Assembly (NCBI GenBank): GCA_900315595.1
Contig: OMZQ01000003.1
Span: forward strand, 1-64,000
Direction: 5' to 3'
DNA: 64,000 nt
DNA from: an uncultured Eubacteriales bacterium
GTDB taxonomy: Bacteria; Bacillota; Clostridia; Oscillospirales; Oscillospiraceae
The notes under the pieces are model-generated. The model searched no databases, was not told the origin of the DNA, and saw only the letters and a program-made list of their open reading frames with translations. Positions 34,403-44,384 of this stretch are shown piece after piece (within the stretch, counting starts at the first letter, position 1; each line of letters starts with the position of its first letter). Made by a program: the position numbers and the translations under genes.

Positions 34403-34925
34403 CTTGAGGCAACAGTTTACGTCCAATTGCCAGCACGATAAATAACGCTGATAACCTCCGGCCTGCACCGAAAGGCTATCATTTTCCCTGTCCTATAAAA
34501 GGTACATATTTCGGGAAAGCACGCAATTGTTGCCGACAACGAACCAGTCCTATCGGCTGCCGACAGCAGCATTTTTCAGTGCTTCTTTTTGTATCCAAGC
34601 AGATTCATCACGACGCTTTTATATTAATATCTTGAAATATTCCATGATTTGCTTAAAATATCCTGGGCCAGGCCGCAGGTGTTGCGGAGGTTGGAGGGTT
34701 CGGTTTCCCAATTCTGGAGGCAGCGGTAGTAGTGGAGCTTCATGTCGTCCGTCAGCATATAAAAAATTGGCTCCGCTGAACAAAAAGGCAGCCGTCGGGG
34801 CATCCTCCGCAAGGAAGGTGCTTCGACGGCTGCAATCATCCGCTCAAAATGGTATTGGTATGAAACCGGAATTTATCGGGCTTGCCGCTCAGGAAACGGC
34901 AGGCTTTTATCATTGAGGCCGGTAT
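34403..34925. other. Intergenic region without a recognisable gene
   Basis: About 520 bp. Open frames present (34527-34916 plus, 34624-34839 minus) lack recognisable domains; the minus frame has protein-like sequence near KLHYYRCLQNWETEPSN and could be a gene remnant. A 10-bp inverted repeat GCAGCCGTCG/CGACGGCTGC spans 34788-34833, and a hairpin followed by CTTTT lies near 34881-34907. Confidence 0.45.
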
Positions 34926-35456
34926 TCAGATAAGAATATACCCTCGGAATCCGCGCACGGAATAGTAGGAATCCGCGCCGTTGTGAAAAGTGAACACGGT
35001 ATCGTAGCGCCGCTCGCAGAACAGCGCGCCGCCCTTGCTGCGGATCTCATCCGGCGTAGCGATCCAGCTCGACGTTTTCAGATCAAATGAACCGAGCGTT
35101 TGCAACCTGCGATAGAGTTCCTCCGTCATCATCGAAACGCCGATTTCTTTCGCTTTTCGTTCGGCGCTGCCGGACGGCGGGTTTTTGGTACGGCTTTGCA
35201 ATGCGATTTCGTCATAGCACAGGCTTCTGCGTCCTGCGGGCGATTCCTTCGCGCAGTCGCAGAAAATGAGTTTTCCCGTCTTTGCATCATAGCCGATGGT
35301 GTCCGGCTCGCCGCCGCTTTCCTCCATCCTTTGCAAAACCGCGACGGCATCGGGGACCTCTCGCAGCCGACGCTCCACCTCGGACCATTCCAAATCCGGA
35401 TGCAGTTCCTTATGTTCTGAAAATCTCGCTTTCAGGATTTCCAGCATCATGCTCAC
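34926..35456 (-). CDS. DUF4256 family protein
   Basis: A 176-aa soluble protein matching DUF4256 from end to end. Visible patterns are LEILKARFSEHKELHPDLEWSEVE, the SGGEPDTIGYDAKTGKLIFCDCAKESPAGRRSLCYD block and the C-terminal RRYDTVFTFHNGADSYYSVRGFRG. Function is unknown. It has its own ribosome site (GAGGTGAGC) and is not linked by overlap to the CRISPR locus or to the regulator downstream. Confidence 0.8.
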   Translation of the reverse strand: MSMMLEILKARFSEHKELHPDLEWSEVERRLREVPDAVAVLQRMEESGGEPDTIGYDAKTGKLIFCDCAKESPAGRRSLCYDEIALQSRTKNPPSGSAERKAKEIGVSMMTEELYRRLQTLGSFDLKTSSWIATPDEIRSKGGALFCERRYDTVFTFHNGADSYYSVRGFRGYILI

Positions 35457-35573
35457 CTCTTCAAATCCATTATCATTACTGCGCTGTCAATCAACTTACT
35501 TTTGAAAAAACGGCGCATTTTTTCGCGGGTTTTCGTTGCAGAGAAGCAGCGGTTCGAACGCTGCGGAGTCCGT

Positions 35574-36287
35574 TCAGTTCATCGCGTTGAAGGCCTCGTA
35601 TACCGCGTCGAAGTACTGCCTGGAGATCTTCACGCGCAGGTCGGAGCGATCAAAGGACGCGTCGGTGCGGGAAATGGCGGAGACGTTCGTGATATTGATC
35701 AGCTTGCCCCGGGCGCACTGGATGAAGCGCTCCGGGAGCTGCTCGGTCAGGTCCTTCATGGTGGTGCGGAGGATGTACGTTTTCGTGCGGGTGGTCACGA
35801 TGGCGTAATTTCGTTCCATCGAAAGCATCAGAATATCATCATAATCCAGCCGATGCTCGGTGCGGTCAGCATGGAAGCAGAAAACGCCGCCGGACTGGAA
35901 CCGGAGCTTGCGGGCGGCGCGGTCCAGTACCTCGCGGAGCTCCGGGCCGAGGATCGGCTTGCAGAGGAAGTCAAAGGCCTCAATGCCGTAACCGGCGCGG
36001 ATATAGCCGTGGTTGCTGCTGGTCAGGACGAAAAGGCAGCCCTTCGGAAGCAGCCGCCGCAGCTCCGGGATCAGCTCGACCCCGCTTTGCTCCGGCATCA
36101 TGACGTCCACGAAAACCAGATCCGCACGGAGCCTTCCGCTGCCCGCGTCGGCAAGCGCGGTCGGACCGTCGGAATAGCAGGCGATCCGGGCGCGGTCTCC
36201 CCGGGCGGTGCAGGATTCCGAGACCGCCCGCCGAAGCGATTCAAGATCCTGGGGCAGATCGTCGATCAGCGCGATATCAATCGTCAT
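35574..36287 (-). CDS. LytTR response regulator
   Basis: A 237-aa regulator. The receiver domain (residues 1-118) has the acidic pair IDD, the phosphorylation Asp in DLVFVDVMMPEQSG (near 57) and the TSS/K positions. The LytTR DNA-binding domain (about 135-235) contains DILMLSMERNYAIVTT and ARGKLINITNVSAI. The start overlaps the kinase stop by 11 bp. It probably regulates the divergent ABC operon at 37824 (AgrA/BlpR-like logic). Confidence 0.9.
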   Translation of the reverse strand: MTIDIALIDDLPQDLESLRRAVSESCTARGDRARIACYSDGPTALADAGSGRLRADLVFVDVMMPEQSGVELIPELRRLLPKGCLFVLTSSNHGYIRAGYGIEAFDFLCKPILGPELREVLDRAARKLRFQSGGVFCFHADRTEHRLDYDDILMLSMERNYAIVTTRTKTYILRTTMKDLTEQLPERFIQCARGKLINITNVSAISRTDASFDRSDLRVKISRQYFDAVYEAFNAMN

Positions 36288-37557
36288 GTGCGCTCCCCTC
36301 CTCTATCGCAGGGAGAAGCAGATCGACCGTGAAGAGGCCGTTCTCCCGGCGCAGATTGAAAATGCCGTTGTGCGCCGCCACGATGGATCGGATCCGGGGC
36401 AGGCCGAGGCCGCCGGAAAGCGCCTCCTCCGGGACCAGGCCGTCCGTGGTGTTGCTGACGCAGAGGCTGAGCATCCGCGCCTTTCGCTTGCAGGTGATCT
36501 TGATCTCGCGCTTCGCCGCCGGGAGCACCGCGCAGGCATTGGCGGCATTGTCGATCAGATTGCCGAACAGGGACACCAGCTCGACCTCGGACAGACCGGT
36601 TTTCCCCCAGCCGAAGGCGACCAGGCGAACCGGGATCTGCCGGGCTTCGCAGGCCATGAGCTTCGAGGCCAGAAGGGCGTCCAGGAAGGGCTCGCCCGTC
36701 ACAGCGTAGTGGTCCACCGCGCCGTATTCGGCGTGGTAGTCGGACATATACTGCCGCAGCTTTTCCAGATCGCCGTCCCGGGTCAGGGCGGCGATCACGT
36801 TCATGTGGTTGGCGTAGTCGTGCTTGATCTGGCGCACAGAATCAGAGATGCGGATCAGATCCTCGTTGTACTGCTTTTCACGCCGCAGGGCGGCGGCCTC
36901 GGCCTCCGCCGCCGCGAGCCGTTCCCGGTCTGAGCCCAGCATGGCGATCAGCGCCCCGGCGTCGAGCAGGCACAGGAACAGGATGCAGGCGATCCAGGCG
37001 CGGGAGGCTTCCGCGAGCTTTGCGGTCTCCGGGCGGCGGAGCAGGACCAGGGCGGCGGCGCAGAGCAGGGCGAGGCCCAGAATCACGGCGTTCTCGCGGG
37101 CAGACAAGCCCCGGAAGGCGGAGCGGCTGCGCCGCAGGGCAAGCGTCAGCCCGGCAAAGAGCAGGAGGGGCAAATGCGCTGCGCCGAAGCGGAACAGAGA
37201 GCGGTTCAGTCCCTCGGCCCGCGCATAGGTCGGCACAGCGTCCAGCACGGTTGCGCAGAACAGAGCACAGCAGATCATCAGCAGGGCAGCCCCAAGTCCC
37301 CAGAGGCCCCGCCGGGCAGGAGGCCCGCCGAAGCAGACCAGAGCAAAGGCCGGGTAGAGCAGCAGGCGGGTCGGGAGCGCTGCCCACGTTGGCACGCGGG
37401 CGGTCCCACAGAGCCAGAGCGCGGCAGCCAGCAGCGGCAGGCAGAGGCCAAGAGCCGATCGGCGCCCCGCAGGAAAGGCCGACCGGAGCAGCAGGGTCAG
37501 CAGACCCGCCTCAGCGACTGCACCGACGATTCCCCAGAGCGTATAGATCCCCTCCAA
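36277..37557 (-). CDS. GHKL sensor histidine kinase (AgrC-like)
   Basis: A 426-aa kinase with six to seven N-terminal helices (residues 5-205), a coiled region, the dimerisation/His motif RQIKHDYANHMNVI (His near 247) and a GHKL ATPase with NLIDNAANAC and GGLGLPRIRSIVAAHNG. This is the AgrC/BlpH-type architecture that senses peptides. The TTG start at 37557 is supported by GGGAGG 8 nt upstream. It is the first gene of a two-gene operon with the regulator. Confidence 0.88.
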   Translation of the reverse strand: MEGIYTLWGIVGAVAEAGLLTLLLRSAFPAGRRSALGLCLPLLAAALWLCGTARVPTWAALPTRLLLYPAFALVCFGGPPARRGLWGLGAALLMICCALFCATVLDAVPTYARAEGLNRSLFRFGAAHLPLLLFAGLTLALRRSRSAFRGLSARENAVILGLALLCAAALVLLRRPETAKLAEASRAWIACILFLCLLDAGALIAMLGSDRERLAAAEAEAAALRREKQYNEDLIRISDSVRQIKHDYANHMNVIAALTRDGDLEKLRQYMSDYHAEYGAVDHYAVTGEPFLDALLASKLMACEARQIPVRLVAFGWGKTGLSEVELVSLFGNLIDNAANACAVLPAAKREIKITCKRKARMLSLCVSNTTDGLVPEEALSGGLGLPRIRSIVAAHNGIFNLRRENGLFTVDLLLPAIEEGSAHDD

Positions 37558-37682
37558 GTCACGACGCCTCCCTTCCGCTGATTTCGGTACAATTATAGCA
37601 TATTGAACTTGGAATGGAAAGAGTAAGTTTTCCCCCGCGCTGCCGCTTCGTCCCAGAAATCAACCGTTTCGTCCCAAGGTGC

Positions 37683-37710
37683 TTGACAATTATCTCATGC
37701 CGTTTATGAT
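37683..37710 (+). promoter_or_regulatory. Promoter of the ABC exporter operon
   Basis: TTGACA (37683-37688), 16-bp spacer, TATGAT (37705-37710). A 110-nt leader follows. Confidence 0.65.
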
Positions 37711-37823
37711 AATAATAGTGATTAAATAATGTGAGGTGAATTCTAATGGGCTTGTAGATACCGTTGATTGTATATTCGTTGGATTCCCAGAATTCAAAGG
37801 AGTAAAAGGAGAACTGCTGACTT

Positions 37824-39380
37824 ATGCGAAAAAAACGTTTGCTTCATTTTGTTCGTTACGCGATCCCATCCTATAAGCATTACAGGGCGGCTACGACGAT
37901 TATCCTGTTGGTGTTTTTCTTTTACTCCGCGATCCTGTCTTTGATCCTCTATTTCTCCGGAACGGATACGATCAGCGGCAGGCTGATGGATTCCATCCCG
38001 ATCGAGCTTGCCTATCGGAATTCACACTATTACGGAAATCAATTTGACCCGAATCAGCAGGACGATCATTTCGGAACAGAAGCGGAGTACTTTGAGACTT
38101 ATGTGGACGCGATGGAAGCCCTCTGCGCGGACGAGGCGCTCTCTTACGGCAGCTATAATCTGACCATTTCCCTTCGCGCGAAGAACTATTTCCCGGTCGG
38201 GCGGAAGCGCGATACGCAGGCCGACTTGTACAATGAGATGGAGCGGGTCGAATACGAGCTGATGGGCGCTGGGGAGGACGGCGAACAAACCTCCGACGGT
38301 TCCCTTGCGGATCAACTGATCTCCACAAATCTCGCGGGGATCCGTTCCCTTGATTTCTTTGACCACAACAATATCCAGATCCTCGAACGCACGGAAGCGC
38401 CGTGGAGCGACCGGAGCGTCTTCGTCCCGGATGCGGCGGAGATTTTGGACGAACACGGAGATTATCGAAAGGTCAGACTTGGGGATCAGATCGAGATCTA
38501 CGACGCCGCCAATGACATTCTTTATCGGACCTATACCGTAGATGGAATCTACCGCCATCTTGACAAGTTTGATTACAGCTACGGCTCGGACGCATCCTTT
38601 ATCTATACCGGCGCGCTTTACGTTTCCAATTCCGGCCTGGGTCAAATCCTACAGACGTTGGTACAGGAACGGACGAAGCTGGATGAACGCTTCCAGCTCC
38701 ACGGAGCCGAGAAGCCGCAGATTCGGTCTGTGGTCTTTCAGGTGGGTTCGTACCAGGACTATCCCGCCTTCCATCAAAAAATGAAAGCCGCCGCGGATCG
38801 GCTTGCGGCCTGGGCAGTCTCGAACGCGAAACCGAACCCAAAGCTGGAGATCCAGGAGCCTCGGTATTTGAAGCTGGCGGATTCGATTCGGGAGACGGCT
38901 TCCCTCTACCGGGCGATCTTCCTGGCGGTGGACGCGATGCTTCTGCTGCTGATCGGCGGCCTGTCCTGGTATCTGATCTCGCGGAAGAAAAAGGAGATTT
39001 TCGTCTTTTACTCCATCGGAATGAAAAAACGGCAGATCGCCGGTCACTACTGCGGATATTACGTGCTGCTGGTCCTGCCTGCGGCCATTCTGGGGACGAT
39101 GCTGGGGTATTTTCTGAATCTGCTGCTGAGCATCAAGATCGCCCGGGATACCGTGGCCCTGCAGGAGGAGCTGCTTCGCTTTTCCAACAACGGCCAGGCG
39201 GTTGCCCGCTCCATCGACGCGGCGATTCGAGCCTACGACGTGGGTCCGGCGGCGATTCTGGGCGGCGGAGCGGTCACGGTTGCGGTGACGGCGGCGGTCA
39301 CAGCCGGAATCGTGCTGCTGGCGCTTGCCTTTCTCCTGCGGCGGCAGCCCCGTGACTTCGTGCGAGGGGAGGGTCTGTGA
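37824..39380 (+). CDS. ABC transporter permease, FtsX-like (first)
   Basis: A 518-aa permease with one N-terminal helix (about 28-48), an extracellular domain of about 280 residues and three to four C-terminal helices (about 360-505). The FtsX-like core shows AVDAMLLLLIGGLSWYLISRKKKEIFVFYSIGMKKRQI, with the intracellular IGMKK loop of the family. The stop and the next start share a base (TGATG). It is the first gene of the divergent operon next to the LytTR system. Confidence 0.82.
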   Translation: MRKKRLLHFVRYAIPSYKHYRAATTIILLVFFFYSAILSLILYFSGTDTISGRLMDSIPIELAYRNSHYYGNQFDPNQQDDHFGTEAEYFETYVDAMEALCADEALSYGSYNLTISLRAKNYFPVGRKRDTQADLYNEMERVEYELMGAGEDGEQTSDGSLADQLISTNLAGIRSLDFFDHNNIQILERTEAPWSDRSVFVPDAAEILDEHGDYRKVRLGDQIEIYDAANDILYRTYTVDGIYRHLDKFDYSYGSDASFIYTGALYVSNSGLGQILQTLVQERTKLDERFQLHGAEKPQIRSVVFQVGSYQDYPAFHQKMKAAADRLAAWAVSNAKPNPKLEIQEPRYLKLADSIRETASLYRAIFLAVDAMLLLLIGGLSWYLISRKKKEIFVFYSIGMKKRQIAGHYCGYYVLLVLPAAILGTMLGYFLNLLLSIKIARDTVALQEELLRFSNNGQAVARSIDAAIRAYDVGPAAILGGGAVTVAVTAAVTAGIVLLALAFLLRRQPRDFVRGEGL

Positions 39381-40921
39381 TGCTGAAACGAATCGGTTTG
39401 AATTTCCGGCGAAACTGCGGCTGGACCCTGGAACGGCTTGGCCTGTTTCTCGTGCTGCTCTTTTTCCTTGCCGTCTCGATTTTGATGCGCACCGTGACCG
39501 CCCTCGTCAATGAGGAGCTGATCGGCGCCTCCGACCTCTACGTCAGCGTGTCAACACAAACCAATAACGAACTCAACAAGTGCGAGAACCTTGCAGAAGC
39601 GGAGGAGCATCTGCGTCAAAACGCCGCGCTGTTCCGCACGCTTGCCGCCGGGGAGGGCGTCATCTATGCGGACCGTCCCATCACCTTTTCCGGCGTTCTG
39701 TCCGTTTCCAAGCCCTGCGAACCCGGCGAAGCGTCGCTCCTGACCGGCGGCCGCGCTTACTTCGTTGAAAAATCCGTCGCTGAAAAGTGCAAATCAAAGC
39801 TGTGGTACGCCGCACAGGACAAGCCCGACGAGGAGGCCTGGAAAAAGCAGGTCTGGCTGGAGGAAATGCGGCTATTGACCAACAGTCAAATGAACTTTCA
39901 ATGCACCTGCGCCGGAACTCAACTGGAGATGTATCTGGGCAACGTCGTTCTGACAGAGGGGAGGACGTTTACGCAGGCGGAGATCGACGAAGGGGCTCCG
40001 GTCTGCGTCGTTCGGAAGGGTTACGGCATCTTTGAGAACAACGAGTTTACGCAAATTTCCATCGGAGACACCCTGCCGGTGTCGGTCTATCTGCTGGACG
40101 AGGATCAGCAGACGAGGAAGGCTGAAACCAGAGAGTTGACGGTGATCGGCTTCTACGAGAACGCGGACCCGGAGGCGATCCAGCTATCGGCATACCTTGT
40201 CGTCCCGGAAAAGCAGTGGTTGGAGCTGTACGGATTCGGCTGCGGTTTTTTGGAGCAGAACCGCGACGCTGATTATCTGGACGGCGAACAGTTCAAGCAG
40301 GTCGGCGCAAACGCTATGGTCTTCCAGTTTGACCGTCTGGATTCCCTGGAGGCCTTCATCCGCCGGCTGGAGAACACGCCGGAGTACGGAGCCGGGAGCC
40401 TGCAATACTTTGCCAACGTGGACGATACGGTGAATATGCTCTCGGAGTTCTACGGCGTGGCAGAGAGCTTCCGGTCGGTCTCCGCGATCTTCGGTCTGCT
40501 GGCCGCGGCCTTTGCGGTGACCCTCGCCGTGCTCGACGCCTTCTACCGCCGCCGGGAGCTGGCGATCCTGCAGTCCATCGGCGAATCCGGCGGGCGGCTG
40601 ACCCTGCAGTTTTCGCTGGAGACCCTGCTCCTGCTCATCCTCGGCTGGGCCGCGGCCATCCCGGCAGCGCTCCGGGCGGTGCGGGCGGCGATCCCCGGGC
40701 TTCTGCGGCAGACCGCGCCCACCGAAAACCCCTTCGCCACTCTCAGCGAGAACATCGAGATGGTTACGCTCGACGCCGACCGCGTCTGCGAGCGCCTGTC
40801 CTACAGCAGGCAGGATATCATCTTCTTCGCCCTGTTCACCCTCGTGACGGTCCTGTTCTGCGCCGCCGCGGTCCATATCTGCACCAGGCGCTTCCACGTG
40901 CGGACCCTGCTGAATCATTGA
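39380..40921 (+). CDS. ABC transporter permease, FtsX-like (second)
   Basis: A 513-aa permease with the same layout: an N-terminal helix (about 15-38), an extracellular domain to about 340 and C-terminal helices with YRRRELAILQSIGESGGRL, the FtsX-like coupling loop. Two different permeases plus one ATPase make a heterodimeric transporter of the MacB/BceAB class. These usually remove or counter peptides at the membrane. The ATG at 39380 overlaps the previous stop. Confidence 0.82.
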   Translation: MLKRIGLNFRRNCGWTLERLGLFLVLLFFLAVSILMRTVTALVNEELIGASDLYVSVSTQTNNELNKCENLAEAEEHLRQNAALFRTLAAGEGVIYADRPITFSGVLSVSKPCEPGEASLLTGGRAYFVEKSVAEKCKSKLWYAAQDKPDEEAWKKQVWLEEMRLLTNSQMNFQCTCAGTQLEMYLGNVVLTEGRTFTQAEIDEGAPVCVVRKGYGIFENNEFTQISIGDTLPVSVYLLDEDQQTRKAETRELTVIGFYENADPEAIQLSAYLVVPEKQWLELYGFGCGFLEQNRDADYLDGEQFKQVGANAMVFQFDRLDSLEAFIRRLENTPEYGAGSLQYFANVDDTVNMLSEFYGVAESFRSVSAIFGLLAAAFAVTLAVLDAFYRRRELAILQSIGESGGRLTLQFSLETLLLLILGWAAAIPAALRAVRAAIPGLLRQTAPTENPFATLSENIEMVTLDADRVCERLSYSRQDIIFFALFTLVTVLFCAAAVHICTRRFHVRTLLNH

Positions 40922-40937
40922 TCGGAGGAACAAGAAA

Positions 40938-41636
<699 letters not shown>

Positions 41637-41649
41637 CTTGCGCCTGTCA

Positions 41650-41687
41650 TACAAGAAGGGCCGCCCTGCGGGGCGACCCTCCTTGTA
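41650..41687 (+). terminator. Imperfect hairpin terminator of the ABC operon
   Basis: A long imperfect stem (TACAAG...AGGG...GCCC / GGGC...CCCT...CTTGTA) with a TGCG loop. Confidence 0.7.
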
Positions 41688-41689
41688 TT

Positions 41690-42183
41690 AAGGATCTGGA
41701 GGATTGGTGCCGGGCGGCTCAGGTACGCAGACGCTTCCGGGAGACCAACCTGGCCCAGATTGGTCGGCCATATCCCGGCATAATGGACCTTTACATTGAC
41801 GAAGCAAACCTGTATAATAGAATGTGGCTCTACACCAAGCAGTTTGACTGGGAGAAGATGTGGGCCATTGCCGATCATATCACGGACGAAGCCGTCATCC
41901 GCGCCAAGGCCGAGGAAATTCTGAACACCTTTGACATCGAAGGCGGCGGGACGGCCGCTTCAAGTTCGTCGCGGCTGAGGGCGTGAACGAGGATGGCCCT
42001 ATCTTTACCTTCGGAGACACCAATATGCGCACCCGTTTTACCTGCGGCGCAAGGGAATTCTGCGACAGGTGGAGCGAGGCCGGCCCCACGCACCACATGG
42101 CTGCTGCGTCGGGCCGCTGGATCGACACCATTTTGAAGGTGGCAAAGATCTTCAACGTCCCTGTGGACGTTATTACGAGATAA
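41690..42183 (+). pseudogene. Remnant of a fucose/arabinose-isomerase-like gene
   Basis: Two protein-like segments in different frames. 41690-41950 reads ...RETNLAQIGRPYPGIMDLYIDEANLYNRMW... About 41950-42183 reads FVAEGVNEDGPIFTFGDTNMRTRF...AGPTHHMAAASGRW. Together they resemble the middle and C-terminal end of an L-fucose/L-arabinose isomerase-like enzyme (about 470-500 aa), with the N-terminus and central part missing and a frameshift near 41945-41955. It sits just before a RhaD-like aldolase, consistent with a decayed deoxysugar operon. Confidence 0.55.
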
Positions 42184-42198
42184 AGGAAGCGTATTACA

Positions 42199-43011
42199 AT
42201 GAAAGACATTCTCACTTCCCCGGAAATCGTCGAATTGGTCCGGACCCTCACCAACATGTACGCCCACGGCTGGGATGAGCGCAACGGCGGCAACGTGTCC
42301 GTCCTGCTGGACGGGGCGGAGCTGGCGGAATACCTGGATCTGAGCGCCGTCCTCCGCACCATCCCCACGGGCTTTGCGGCCCCGGAGCTGGAGGGCAGGT
42401 ACTTCCTCGTCACCGGCACCGGCAAGTATTTCAAGAACGTGCAGTATGACCCCGCAAACAATCTCGGCATCGTGCGTCTGACCGAGGGCGGCACGCAGGC
42501 GGAGCTGCTCTGGGGCTTCACCGACGGCGGCAGGTTCACAAGCGAATTCCCGGCGCACATGATGTCGCACGTGGCCCGGATGAAGGTCGATCCCAAGAAC
42601 CGCGTCGTCATGCACTGCCACCCGGCGAATCTGCTGGCTATGACATACGTTCACGATCTGGACGAGGTGAAGTTCACCCGCACGCTCTGGCAGATGTGTA
42701 CGGAGTGCATCGTGGTCTTCCCGGACGGCGTAAACGTCCTGCCCTGGATGCTCTGCGGCACGAACGAGATCGGCGAGGCCACGGCAAAGAAGATGGAGAC
42801 CGCCCGCCTGGTGGTCTGGGCCCAGCACGGCATCTACGGCGCGGGCAAGGATCTGGACGAGACCTTCGGCCTGATCGAGACCGCCGAAAAAGCCGCGGAG
42901 ATCTGGATGAAGATCGCCCACCTGCCCATCGTCAACACCATCTCCGACGAGGCGATGCATCGGCTGGAGGCCCACTTCGGCGTCAAGGCAAGGGAAGGAT
43001 ACCTGTCATAG
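42199..43011 (+). CDS. rhaD: Rhamnulose-1-phosphate aldolase-type enzyme
   Basis: A 270-aa class II aldolase. Features are NGGNVSVLLD (near 30), TGTGKYFKNV (near 74) and metal ligands in HCHPANLLAM (near 141) with a further His in WAQHGIYG (near 212), all of the RhaD type. RhaD splits rhamnulose-1-phosphate into DHAP and lactaldehyde. The remnant isomerase upstream and no kinase nearby suggest an incomplete pathway here. Translated from AAGGAAG-ATG 16 nt after the remnant. Confidence 0.85.
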   Translation: MKDILTSPEIVELVRTLTNMYAHGWDERNGGNVSVLLDGAELAEYLDLSAVLRTIPTGFAAPELEGRYFLVTGTGKYFKNVQYDPANNLGIVRLTEGGTQAELLWGFTDGGRFTSEFPAHMMSHVARMKVDPKNRVVMHCHPANLLAMTYVHDLDEVKFTRTLWQMCTECIVVFPDGVNVLPWMLCGTNEIGEATAKKMETARLVVWAQHGIYGAGKDLDETFGLIETAEKAAEIWMKIAHLPIVNTISDEAMHRLEAHFGVKAREGYLS

Positions 43012-43041
43012 GAGAATTCTGCAAGCAGAAGGTGAATCAAC

Positions 43042-44325
43042 ATGGAATGGATCGTTCTGGGGCTGTTTTGCGCGGCGCTGGTGCTGGGGATCGTTTTGGA
43101 CGTCTCGATGCTCTGGGCGCTGGGCTTCGGGCTGCTGCTCTTTTGGGTTTACGGGCGGCGCAGGGGGTTTTCCTGGCGGGCGCTCGCAAAGATGACCTGG
43201 GAGGGCGTAGCGACGGTCTGGAAGATCCTGTTCACCTTTCTGCTGATCGGTGTGATGACCGCCCTCTGGCGGGCGGCGGGAACAGTTCCCTTTCTCGTCT
43301 GTCAGGCCTCCAAGCTGATCCGTCCGGGGGTCTTTCTGCTGATGAGCTTCCTGCTCAACTGCGGCCTCTCCGTGCTGACCGGAACCTCCTTCGGCACGGC
43401 GGCCACGATGGGCGTGATCTGCGCGGCGATGGGTACGGCAATGGGCGTCTGGCCCGTGCTCACCGGCGGAGCGATCCTCTCCGGCGTCTTCTTTGGCGAC
43501 CGCTGCTCCCCGGTCTCCACCAGCGCCTTATTGGTGGCGGCGATCACAAAAACGAACATCTATGACAACATCAAGGCCATGCTCCGCACGGCCTTGCTTC
43601 CGTTTCTTCTGACCTGCGCGATCTACGGCGCGCTTGGTTTCTCGGTGCACGGGACCGGGGCGGGTCTGGACCTGCAGGCCGTGTTCGCCGGGAGCTTCCG
43701 GCTGCACTGGACGGCGTTGATCCCGGCTGCGGTGATCCTGATCCTGGCTGCCTTCCGGGTCAACGTGCGGCTTGCGATGACAGCCAGCATTCTCTCGGCG
43801 CTGCCGGTCTGTCTGTTCTTGCAGGGGATGCCGGTGCGGGAGGTTCTGCTCTCGGCTCTGCGGGGCTTCACGCCCGCCGACCCGGAGGCCGCCGCCCTGG
43901 TCAGCGGCGGGGGAATTCTCTCCATGCTGAACGTCAGCGCCATCGTCTGCCTGTCCTCGTCCTATTCCGGGCTGTTTCAGAAGACTGGCCTGCTGGACGG
44001 CTGCAAGCGCGGTGCGGCAAGGCTGAACCGCGCTCTGGGGCGGTATCGGGCGACGGCTGTGGTCTCGATCCCGGCCGGTATGGTGGCCTGCAACCAGACC
44101 CTGGCCATCCTGCTGACGGAGCAGCTCTGCCGGGACCACTACGAAAACAAGGGTGATCTGGCTCTGGATCTGGAGGACAGCGCTGCGATCACCTCGCCGC
44201 TGATCCCCTGGTGCATTGCCGGAGCCGTGCCGCTGGCAATGGTCGGCGCACCGCGAACGGCCCTGCTGCTGGCCGTCTATCTCTGGCTGATCCCGCTTCT
44301 TCGCAGTCTGCGCAGACGGGCGTGA
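43042..44325 (+). CDS. NhaC-family Na+/H+ antiporter
   Basis: A 427-aa membrane protein with about 11 helices. The conserved GTSFGTAATMG (near 114) and GVFFGDRCSPVSTSA (near 150) are NhaC signature segments. Many NhaC-like proteins move organic ions, so the substrate is not certain; being next to an aldolase might hint at lactaldehyde or lactate, but no evidence supports it. AAGGTG precedes the start. A very strong hairpin follows at 44332. Confidence 0.82.
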   Translation: MEWIVLGLFCAALVLGIVLDVSMLWALGFGLLLFWVYGRRRGFSWRALAKMTWEGVATVWKILFTFLLIGVMTALWRAAGTVPFLVCQASKLIRPGVFLLMSFLLNCGLSVLTGTSFGTAATMGVICAAMGTAMGVWPVLTGGAILSGVFFGDRCSPVSTSALLVAAITKTNIYDNIKAMLRTALLPFLLTCAIYGALGFSVHGTGAGLDLQAVFAGSFRLHWTALIPAAVILILAAFRVNVRLAMTASILSALPVCLFLQGMPVREVLLSALRGFTPADPEAAALVSGGGILSMLNVSAIVCLSSSYSGLFQKTGLLDGCKRGAARLNRALGRYRATAVVSIPAGMVACNQTLAILLTEQLCRDHYENKGDLALDLEDSAAITSPLIPWCIAGAVPLAMVGAPRTALLLAVYLWLIPLLRSLRRRA

Positions 44326-44331
44326 GCAATA

Positions 44332-44375
44332 TGCAGGAACTCCCTGCGCGGAAAACCGCGCAGGGAGTTCCTGCA
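44332..44375. terminator. 20-bp perfect hairpin between convergent genes
   Basis: Arms 44332-44351 and 44356-44375, perfectly complementary (TGCAGGAACTCC...), loop AAAA. No T-run on either side. It separates nhaC (plus) from hydF (minus) and could stop transcription from both. Confidence 0.75.
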
Positions 44376-44384
44376 TCATCGTGT

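Noticed and set aside
34387..34430. A second degenerate repeat downstream of the guide RNA
   Set aside because: The sequence after the hairpin shows no similarity to the repeat, so the element is repeat-guide-terminator rather than a mini-array.
34527..34916. Possible CreT-like toxin or other small gene near the repeat-like RNA
   Set aside because: No ribosome site, hydrophobic toxin pattern or recognised domain was found; the frame looks random.
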